Part shown: positions 1-5,028 of the stretch, one piece after another
How positions within the stretch are numbered: the stretch's first letter is position 1
Layout: each line of letters opens with the position of its first letter
Origin: Chloroflexota bacterium
Lineage (GTDB): Bacteria > Chloroflexota > Limnocylindria > Limnocylindrales > CSP1-4
Assembly (NCBI GenBank): GCA_027457005.1
Contig: DAIDTV010000140.1
Span: forward strand, 1-5,028
Direction: 5' to 3'
Length of the DNA: 5,028 bases
Program-made: the position numbers and the translations under genes
The notes under the pieces: generated by a model
The model's database searches: none
What the model was told of the DNA's origin: nothing
Seen by the model: only the letters and a program-made list of their open reading frames with translations

Positions 1-1159
1 GGCAATCCCTGGGACCTCGGGCGCGTGCCCGGGGGCAGCAGCGGGGGCTCCGCCGCCGCCGTCGCCGCGTACCACTGCGCGGTCTCGATCGGCACCGACA
101 CGGGCGGGTCCATCCGCCAGCCCGCCGCCCTCTGCGGCATCGCCGGGATGAAGCCGACGTACGGGCGCGTCAGCCGCTACGGGATCATCGCCTTCGCCAG
201 CTCGCTGGACCAGGTGGGGCCGCTCGGCCGGGACGTCCGCGACGTGGCGACGCTGTTGCAGACCGTGGCCGGGCGTGACGACCGCGATTCCACGTCCAGC
301 CCCCTGCCCGTCCCGAACTACCTCGCCGAACTGCCGGACGACGCCGATGCGGCCGCCCACGCGGTGCGGGGCCTGCGGCTGGGGCTGCCCCGCGAGTACT
401 TCGTCGCCGGCATGGAGCCGGGCGTGGAGGCGCGGGTGCGGGAGGCCGTCCGGGCGCTCGAATCGGCCGGTGCGGAGATCGTGGAGGTCTCGCTGCCGCA
501 TACCGACTACGGCCTGGCCACGTACTACATCATCGCCCCCGCCGAGGCATCCGCGAACCTCGCCCGGTACGACGGGATCCGCTTCGGGTGGTCGCTGCGC
601 GACGGCGACGTGCTCGCCAACTACCTGGCCACCCGGGGCACCGGTTTCGGCGCCGAGGTCAAGCGCCGCATCATGCTCGGCACGTACGCGCTGTCGGCCG
701 GCTACTACGACGCGTACTACGTCAAGGCCCAGAAGGTCCGCACGCTGATCAAGGCCGACTTCGACGCGGCCTTCGAACGCGTGGACGCGATCATCGCGCC
801 CACCAGCCCGACCGTCGCCTTCCCGTTCGGTGCGCGGCTGGACGACCCGGTCGCCATGTACCTGTCGGACGCGTGCACGCTGCCCGTCAACGTCGCGGGC
901 CTGCCGGGGCTGTCGGTCCCGTGCGGCCTGTCCGATGGGCTTCCCGGTCGGCCTCCAGGTCATTGGGCGGGCCTGGGACGAGGCGGGGATCCTGCGGATC
1001 GGGCGTGCCTACGAGGCCATCACCGCCGATGCGGACTGGCGAACGCTCGAGCCGTCCGCGCTGCCCGCGCTCGAGGATGCCGCGACCGCGCCACCGCACC
1101 TGCCGGACGCCGCTTCGACTTCCGGCCGCCGGGACACCGGCCCGGCCGGAGAGGAGTAA
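1..1159 (+). CDS. gatA: Asp-tRNA(Asn)/Glu-tRNA(Gln) amidotransferase subunit A, 5'-partial and frameshifted
   Basis: Amidase-signature subunit of GatCAB. It hydrolyses glutamine or asparagine and passes ammonia to GatB for transamidation of misacylated tRNA in the cytoplasm. The window opens in frame inside the gene with NPWDLGRVPGGSSGGSAAA. The Gly-Ser-rich signature holds the cis-Ser at codon 13 (base 37). The acyl-enzyme Ser is codon 37 (base 109) in GTDTGGSIRQPAA. Their spacing of 24 matches family knowledge (S154 and S178 in the staphylococcal enzyme). The catalytic Lys and roughly the first 140 residues lie upstream of the window. Frame 1 matches GatA through VPCGLSDG (about base 939). 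The conserved continuation PVGLQVIGRAWDEAG is in frame 2 from base 944 and ends at TAA 1157-1159. Removing one base from GGG 937-939 or CCC 943-945 restores DGFPVGLQ or DGLPVGLQ. With that repair about 385 codons are present, including a roughly 30-residue Pro/Ala/Glu-rich tail beyond the usual end. Identity is very secure; whether the frameshift is real is not known. Confidence 0.93.
1151..1156 (+). promoter_or_regulatory. Ribosome binding site of the aminotransferase gene
   Basis: GAGGAG ends six bases before the ATG at 1163, a near-ideal Shine-Dalgarno sequence and spacing. It lies within the last two sense codons (Glu-Glu) of gatA in frame 2, directly before the gatA TAA. This fixes the aminotransferase start and supports frame 2 as the true 3' frame of gatA. 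Only three bases separate the two genes, so they are almost certainly on one mRNA. Confidence 0.8.
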
Positions 1160-1162
1160 CCG

Positions 1163-2350
1163 ATGTCCATCGAGAGCCTGCCGTCGTCGACCCGCTCGCG
1201 ACTGGCTGCCCGCGTGTCGGCCGTGCCGGCCTCCGGGATCCGCAAGTTCTTCGACGTGATCGCGACGATGCCCGACGTGATCTCGCTCGGCGTCGGCGAG
1301 CCCGACTTCACGACGCCCGCCCAGGTGGTGCAGGCAGGGATCCGCTCGCTCGAGGCGGGCCGCACGCACTACACGAGCAACTACGGGACGCTGGAGCTGC
1401 GGACCGCGATCTCCGAGCACCTCGAGCGTCGCTACGGCGTCCGCTACGACCCGGCCCGGGAGATCCTGGTCACGGTGGGCGCCTCCGAGGCGGTGGACCT
1501 GGCGCTCCGGGCGACGATCGACCCCGGCGACGAGGTGATCCTGCACGAGCCCTCGTACGTCGCGTACATGCCGGCGATCGTCTTCGCCGGTGGCACGGCC
1601 GTCCACGTCCCGACCCGTGCCGCCGACGGATTCGCGCTCGACCCGGACGAGGTGGAGCGCCGCGTGACGGCGCGGACCAGGGTGCTCTTCCTGGGCTACC
1701 CGTGCAACCCGACCGGCGCCGTGCTGCCGCCCGAGGTGCTCCGCGCGCTGGCCGACGTCGCCCGCCGGCACGACCTGCTGGTGGTCAGCGACGAGATCTA
1801 CGACCGGCTGGTCTACGCCGGCCACCAGCACGAGTCGATCTCCGCCCTGCCCGGGATGCGGGAACGCACCGTGCTCATCGGCGGGTTCTCCAAGGCCTAC
1901 GCGATGACCGGATGGCGCGTGGGCTACGTCTGCGCGCCGCGCGACCTCCTCGAGGGGATCGTCAAGATCCACCAGTACGCCATCATGTGCGCCCCCACCA
2001 CAGCCCAGGACGCCGCGGAGGTGGCGCTCCGGGAGGCCGAGCCCGACGTCGAGCGCATGCTGGCCGAGTACGACCGGCGCCGGCGCATGTTCGTGGACGG
2101 CCTCAACCGGATCGGGCTGCCGACCGTCGAACCGCGGGGCGCGTTCTACGCCTTCCCGCACGTCGGCGGGACGGGGCTCACCAGCGAGCAGTTCAGCGAG
2201 CGGCTGCTGTTCGAGGAGCACGTGGCGGTCGTGCCGGGCGACTCGTTCGGGCCGTCCGGCGCCGGCCACGTGCGCGCCTGCTACGCGACCAGCTACGAGC
2301 AGCTGGAGGAGGCCCTGGTCCGGATCGAACGCTTCCTGGCGCGGCTGTGA
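1163..2350 (+). CDS. PLP-dependent class I/II aminotransferase (aspartate/aromatic aminotransferase-like)
   Basis: Fold-type I aminotransferase of 395 residues, a normal family length, presumably a cytoplasmic homodimer moving an amino group between an amino acid and a 2-oxoacid. Visible landmarks: IRKFFD near the N-terminus, then SLGVGEPDFTTP, the cofactor phosphate-binding GASEA (G106-A107-S108), NPTG with N182, SDEIY with D210 (pyridine nitrogen) and Y213, and the Schiff-base lysine K244 in GGFSKAYAMTGWRVGY. R371 in VRACYATS is the expected substrate carboxylate-binding arginine. From memory, the C-terminal third (GLPTVEPRGAFYAFP, then TGLTSEQFSE) and the PCNPTGAVL motif resemble the archaeal aromatic aminotransferase and Bacillus PatA/YugH branch more than Thermus aspartate aminotransferase, so the substrate stays open. 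The start is ATG 1163 with a strong ribosome binding site. The stop overlaps the gatB GTG. All catalytic residues are present, so the gene looks functional. The family call is secure; the substrate is inference and no symbol is assigned. Confidence 0.93.
   Translation: MSIESLPSSTRSRLAARVSAVPASGIRKFFDVIATMPDVISLGVGEPDFTTPAQVVQAGIRSLEAGRTHYTSNYGTLELRTAISEHLERRYGVRYDPAREILVTVGASEAVDLALRATIDPGDEVILHEPSYVAYMPAIVFAGGTAVHVPTRAADGFALDPDEVERRVTARTRVLFLGYPCNPTGAVLPPEVLRALADVARRHDLLVVSDEIYDRLVYAGHQHESISALPGMRERTVLIGGFSKAYAMTGWRVGYVCAPRDLLEGIVKIHQYAIMCAPTTAQDAAEVALREAEPDVERMLAEYDRRRRMFVDGLNRIGLPTVEPRGAFYAFPHVGGTGLTSEQFSERLLFEEHVAVVPGDSFGPSGAGHVRACYATSYEQLEEALVRIERFLARL
2347..2350 (+). promoter_or_regulatory. 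Four-base stop-start overlap (GTGA) coupling the aminotransferase gene to gatB
   Basis: The GTG start of gatB shares its last two bases with the TGA stop of the aminotransferase gene. No Shine-Dalgarno-like sequence lies 5-12 bases upstream; the nearest GGAGGAGG begins at 2305, far too distant. Translation of gatB therefore probably depends on ribosomes terminating on the upstream gene. The overlap is seen directly; the coupling is inferred. Confidence 0.6.
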
Positions 2351-3882
2351 GGGCACGGCGCACGGCGGACGGCGCCACCGGGGCGGGCGGGCCGAGCGGG
2401 CCGGTCCGCTGGGAGGCGGTGATCGGCATCGAGGTCCACGTCGAGCTCGGCACGCGGACCAAGATGTTCTGCCGCTGCGCCACCACCTTCGGAGCCCCGC
2501 CCAACACCAACACCTGTCCGGTCTGCCTGGGGATGCCGGGCGTCCTGCCGGTGATCAACCGCCGCGCGGTCGAGCACGTGCTCGCCACCGGGCTCGCCAT
2601 CGACGCCGGGATCGCGCCGGTCACCCGCTGGGATCGCAAGAACTACTTCTACCCCGACCTCCCCAAGGGCTACCAGATCAGCCAGTACGACCTGCCGCTC
2701 GCCTCGCGCGGGCAGCTCTCGTTCGACACGAGCGAGGGGCCGTTCACGGTGCACATCACGCGGGCACACCTCGAGGAGGACACCGCGCGGCTGCAGCACA
2801 CCACGGACGAGCTGGGGCGGCGCATCAGCCTGGTCGATTTCAACCGTGCCGGGCTGCCGCTGATGGAGATCGTCACCGAGCCCGACATCCGCACCGCAGA
2901 GCAGGCGCGCCGGTACGCGGAGGAGCTCCGGCTGCTGCTCCGCACGATCGGCGTCTCGGACGCCGAGATGGAGAACGGCCAGATGCGGGTCGAGGCGAAC
3001 GTCTCGCTGCGCCCGGCCGGCCGGGAGGCGTTCGGGACGCGCGTCGAGGTCAAGAACATGAACTCGTTCCGCGCGGTCGAGCGGGCGATCGCCCACGAGA
3101 TCGAGCGGCAGGCGCGGGTGCTCGACGCGGGCGAAGTACTGGTGCAGGAGACACGGGGCTGGGACGACGTCCGCAACGAGACCTACCGGATGCGGGTCAA
3201 GGAGTATTCCGACGACTACCGGTACTTCCCGGAGCCCGACCTGCCGCCGCTGCGGGCGGACGCGGCCTGGCTGGAGGCGATCCGGGCGGGGCTCCCGGAG
3301 CTGCCCTCGGCGCGCCGGACCCGGTACGTCGGCGACTTGGGGCTGTCCCCGTACGACGCCGGGGTGATCGTGGCGGACCCCGCGGCCGGGGCGCTCTTCG
3401 AGGAGGCGCTCGCAGCCGCCCAGGCGCTCGCGGCCGCCGATGGCCGGCCGGAGGGTGCTCTGCCGGCGGCCAAGGCACTGGCGAACTGGGTGACCGGCGA
3501 GTTCCTGCGGATCGCCAGGCAGCGCGTGGACGGGGGGCGGGCGTCCGGTGCGGAGCTTGCGCGGCTGGTCGCCATGGTGGGCGACGGGCGTATCTCCGGC
3601 ACGAACGGCAAGGAGGTCCTGGCGCGACACGTGGAGACCGGCGAACCGGTCGATCGGATCGTCGAGGAGCTGGGGTTCACCCAGATCTCCGACACCGGCG
3701 CGCTCGCCGCCGCGGTGGACGAGGTGATCGCCGCGAACCCCGGGGCAGCGGCGGACTACCGGGCCGGGAAGCAGCAGGTGGTCGGCTTCCTGGTGGGCCA
3801 GGTCATGAAGGCGACACGCGGCCAGGCGAACGCGGCGATCGTGCAGCGGCTGGTGCGCGAGCGACTGGAGGGCGGGGCATGA
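2347..3882 (+). CDS. gatB: Asp-tRNA(Asn)/Glu-tRNA(Gln) amidotransferase subunit B
   Basis: GatB phosphorylates the misacylated Glu- or Asp-tRNA with ATP and transfers GatA-derived ammonia to it. The predicted protein has 511 residues, slightly longer than usual because about 24 residues precede the conserved VIGIEVHVELGT. Conserved blocks in order: a zinc site of C42, C44, C57 and C60 (CRC and CPVC), YFYPDLPKGYQISQYD, the family signature VDFNRAGLPLMEI (163-175), GQMRVEANVSLRP, VEVKNMNSFRAVERAI, and EYSDDYRYFPEPDLPPL. A helical region and the C-terminal YqeY-like tRNA-binding tail follow, ending in FLVGQVMKATRGQANAAIV. GTG 2347 is chosen because it overlaps the preceding stop. An in-frame GTG at 2419 would begin right at IGIEVHVEL, but its upstream GGAGG leaves only two bases of spacing. 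The gene is intact. An in-frame reading back into gatA is an artefact of the gatA frameshift. GatC is not visible here. Confidence 0.96.
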   Translation: MRARRTADGATGAGGPSGPVRWEAVIGIEVHVELGTRTKMFCRCATTFGAPPNTNTCPVCLGMPGVLPVINRRAVEHVLATGLAIDAGIAPVTRWDRKNYFYPDLPKGYQISQYDLPLASRGQLSFDTSEGPFTVHITRAHLEEDTARLQHTTDELGRRISLVDFNRAGLPLMEIVTEPDIRTAEQARRYAEELRLLLRTIGVSDAEMENGQMRVEANVSLRPAGREAFGTRVEVKNMNSFRAVERAIAHEIERQARVLDAGEVLVQETRGWDDVRNETYRMRVKEYSDDYRYFPEPDLPPLRADAAWLEAIRAGLPELPSARRTRYVGDLGLSPYDAGVIVADPAAGALFEEALAAAQALAAADGRPEGALPAAKALANWVTGEFLRIARQRVDGGRASGAELARLVAMVGDGRISGTNGKEVLARHVETGEPVDRIVEELGFTQISDTGALAAAVDEVIAANPGAAADYRAGKQQVVGFLVGQVMKATRGQANAAIVQRLVRERLEGGA

Positions 3883-3928
3883 GCCGGGCCGCATCGATGC
3901 GCCCGTCGCACGGGTGGGTGGTGGCGCG

Positions 3929-4222
3929 ATGCGGATGCGGGGCCGGCCGGTGAGCGCGCTGAACGTGCTGCTGTGGGTCGGGGGCGTGGCGCTGGTGGGT
4001 GCCGCCTACGTGCGGGGCGTGCCGTACTGGCGCCGGTACCAGGCGATGCGCGCGCAGCAGGAAAACATCCGCCGCTACGAGACCTGGCGCGGCCGACCGA
4101 CCGAATCCGGCCCGTCCAGCGCCGACCTCATGGAGACCGAGTTGCGCCGTCGCGCCCAGCCCTGGCTCGTGGCGGGCATCGTCGGCATCGTGATGATCGT
4201 GGCCGGGTTCGCGGTCCGGTAG
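3929..4222 (+). CDS. Small hypothetical protein with two predicted membrane segments
   Basis: No family recognised. From ATG 3929 the product has 97 residues. A basic N-terminus (MRMRGR) precedes hydrophobic segment 1 at about residues 10-28 (ALNVLLWVGGVALVGAAYV). A polar, Arg-rich loop of about 50 residues follows (RRYQAMRAQQENIRRYETW). Segment 2 at about 79-96 (WLVAGIVGIVMIVAGFAV) runs almost to the C-terminus. This suggests a membrane hairpin; the very basic loop argues for a cytoplasmic loop, though the N-terminus is also basic. ATG 3929 is preferred because GGTGG-type purine sequence lies at suitable spacing upstream. GTG 3914 (102 residues), ATG 3935 and GTG 3950 are alternatives. It starts 46 bases after the gatB stop on the same strand, so it is probably the last gene of the transcript. 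High G/C at third positions and the two clear hydrophobic blocks support real coding. Function is unknown. Confidence 0.72.
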   Translation: MRMRGRPVSALNVLLWVGGVALVGAAYVRGVPYWRRYQAMRAQQENIRRYETWRGRPTESGPSSADLMETELRRRAQPWLVAGIVGIVMIVAGFAVR

Positions 4223-4678
4223 AGATCGCCGCGGGGCCTCACGCCGGCAGCGTCGGCGTCAGTGGCTCCGGTGTCACCCGCTGCGGCTTCACCTCCAGCG
4301 GATCCGCCACGACTGGTACCGCCCGCGGGCGCTCCCTCGGCTGCGGTTCCGCCCGCCAGTCAGCTTCATCGTCAGCCGTACCCCCCGCGAGCGGCTCCCC
4401 AGGGTGCCTCTATCGCACGCTCGCAGAGCGTTACGTGGAGCGGGATGACGAGACGGACGCCGGCACCGGCGTGGGTGGGCCTGGATCGTGCGTGGGGAGC
4501 GGAGTCACGGGCCGTAACGTGCGCATCGACGCCCCCGTCCCCGCGTGCGGATCTTCGGGCGTCCAATAGCGGCAATCGACCGAGGTACCGCCGCTGACGC
4601 ACGCCGGGCGTCCGATAACGCCGGCAGGTCCGATCCGATGGTGGAGATCCGTTGCCCCGGGTAGCGTCGCGCTGACGG
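4223..4678. other. Intergenic region with no assignable gene
   Basis: These 456 bases separate the stops of two convergent genes. I find no tRNA-like TTCRA arm, no long T-run terminator, no tandem repeat array and no recognisable protein in six frames. GC-rich inverted repeats occur at 4241-4259, 4457-4472, 4603-4625 and 4661-4682. A Pro-rich plus-strand frame at 4262-4597 looks like composition-driven open reading. On the minus strand, 4239-4409 is open without an ATG and reads as an acidic, Pro-rich tail (TADDEADWRAEPQPRE, ending PLTPTLPA). This could be a gene remnant and is discussed as a finding, but I do not call a gene. Confidence 0.6.
4241..4259 (+). terminator. Weak hairpin after the last plus-strand gene, possible transcript end
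   Basis: ACGCCG (4241-4246) and CGGCGT (4254-4259) pair perfectly over a seven-base loop, 18 bases beyond the stop of the small membrane protein gene. No T-tract follows, so it is not a classical intrinsic terminator. It is listed only because it is the first stable hairpin after the operon. Chance pairing in GC-rich DNA is a real alternative. Confidence 0.2.
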
Positions 4679-4682
4679 CTAC
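4661..4682 (-). terminator. Hairpin overlapping the stop codon of the CoA-binding protein gene
   Basis: GTAGCGTC (4661-4668) pairs with GAC-GCTAC (4674-4676 and 4678-4682), giving eight base pairs with one bulged base (4677) and a five-base loop. Its arm contains the TAG stop (4679-4681 on the minus strand) of the CoA-binding gene. No U-tract follows on the minus strand, only CCGGGG-type sequence, so termination here is an inference from position and stem stability. Confidence 0.3.
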
Positions 4683-5028
4683 GTGCCCTCCGCCCGCAGC
4701 GCGCGGTGCTCGATCGCGGTGCAGCGATCCATCACCACGGGAAGGCCGCCGTCGGACGCGATCCGCGCCGCCTCCCAGCTGACCACGCCCAGCTGAAGCC
4801 ACAGCGCGCCGGCTCCGGTTGCGACCGCCTCGCGGGCGATCTCCGGCGTCGCCTCGGAGCGCCGGAACACGTCGACGATGTCGAAGCGGCCTCCCGCAGC
4901 GGTGGCCGAGGTCAGGTCGGGGAAGCTGGGACGGCCGAGCACCTCCGGCACGGAGGGGTTGACCGGGACGCAGTCGTACCCCGCCGTCAGCAGGTATCGC
5001 ATCACGTCGTGCGATGGCCGTGACGGGT
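4679..5028 (-). CDS. CoA-binding domain protein, YccU-like, 5'-partial
   Basis: A Rossmann-fold CoA_binding-domain protein related to YccU and to the CoA-binding domain of succinyl-CoA synthetase alpha subunits; the physiological role is not established for the family. The minus-strand frame is open to the window edge. Its first complete codons encode PSRPSHDVMRYLLTAGY, followed by CVPVNPSVPEVLGRPSFPDL, FDIVDVFRRSEATPEIAREA, GALWLQLGVVSWEAA and PVVMDRCTAIEHRAL, ending at TAG (4679-4681). These blocks match the family order from the first beta-alpha unit to the end, including the conserved VMDRC Cys and the EH pair. About 115 residues are present of a usual 135-145. The missing part is the extreme N-terminus with the VVGLS-type nucleotide-binding strand, which must lie beyond position 5028. 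GTG at 5005 or ATG at 5002 are therefore not the true start, because family sequence continues upstream of them. It converges on the gat operon and has no evident functional link with it. Confidence 0.9.
   Translation of the reverse strand, partial: PSRPSHDVMRYLLTAGYDCVPVNPSVPEVLGRPSFPDLTSATAAGGRFDIVDVFRRSEATPEIAREAVATGAGALWLQLGVVSWEAARIASDGGLPVVMDRCTAIEHRALRAEGT

Noticed and set aside
887..2356. Long minus-strand open frame (489 codons) antisense to the aminotransferase gene.
   Set aside because: It mirrors the codon structure of the sense gene, has His/Arg/Gly/Val-rich composition with no recognisable motif, and has no plausible upstream signals.
25..3882. A single 1,285-codon plus-strand frame that looks like a GatA-GatB fusion protein.
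   Set aside because: The middle part (about 940-2400) translates to Arg/Pro/Ala-rich sequence without family signal, while an intact aminotransferase occupies frame 2 there. The continuity results from the gatA frameshift plus stop-poor off-frames in GC-rich DNA.
2293..3894. Long minus-strand open frame (533 codons) antisense to gatB.
   Set aside because: It is a compositional shadow of gatB with no family signal; the sense strand is unequivocally GatB.
3879..3953. A 24-codon frame starting at an ATG that overlaps the gatB stop (ATGA).
   Set aside because: Very short, Arg/Cys/Gly-rich and ending inside the next gene; the ATGA overlap is probably coincidental.
4262..4597. A 111-codon Pro/Ala/Ser-rich plus-strand frame in the intergenic region.
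   Set aside because: Low-complexity composition, no motif and no ribosome binding site; typical of spurious open frames in GC-rich DNA.
4223..4678. Search for a CRISPR array, tRNA, riboswitch or mobile-element ends in the largest gene-free stretch.
   Set aside because: No regularly spaced direct repeats, no tRNA T-arm pattern, no transposase fragment and no long terminal inverted repeats are visible.
4706..5023. Plus-strand frame of 105 codons opposite the CoA-binding protein gene.
   Set aside because: It is antisense to a clearly conserved protein and shows only shadow composition.

Overview
This 5,028-base window comes from a high-GC bacterium (about 70% G+C by eye, strong G/C preference at third codon positions). 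It holds the end of a GatCAB amidotransferase operon plus a convergent, unrelated gene. The taxon cannot be fixed from the sequence. The zinc-motif type of GatB and the general style of the proteins would fit a Thermomicrobia-like Chloroflexota or an actinobacterium, but that is a low-confidence guess.

Layout, plus strand: (1) positions 1-1159, gatA, cut at its 5' end by the window edge and carrying an apparent one-base insertion near 934-946; (2) positions 1163-2350, an intact PLP-dependent class I/II aminotransferase with a clear ribosome binding site; (3) positions 2347-3882, an intact gatB starting with GTG and overlapping the aminotransferase stop by four bases; (4) positions 3929-4222, a small protein with two predicted membrane segments and no recognised family. 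These four are so tightly packed that one transcript is likely. Positions 4223-4678 hold no gene I can name, only a few GC-rich inverted repeats and a coding-like but frame-broken minus-strand stretch. Minus strand: (5) positions 4679-5028, the C-terminal part of a YccU-type CoA-binding-fold protein whose start lies beyond the window edge, transcribed towards the operon.

GatA and GatB, with GatC (not in this window), form the tRNA-dependent amidotransferase that converts Glu-tRNA(Gln) and/or Asp-tRNA(Asn) to the amide form. GatA releases ammonia from glutamine or asparagine, and GatB activates the misacylated tRNA and binds it. The aminotransferase between them acts on free amino acids and is not a known subunit of the complex; its position suggests co-expression within amino-acid metabolism.

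The main anomaly is the gatA frameshift. Conserved GatA sequence continues on both sides in two different frames, so this is a sequencing or assembly error or a very recent mutation. As a by-product, frame 1 stays open from gatA across the aminotransferase into gatB, giving a spurious 1,285-codon 'GatA-GatB fusion'. I found no convincing novel system: no CRISPR array, RNA gene, mobile element or defence locus is visible.
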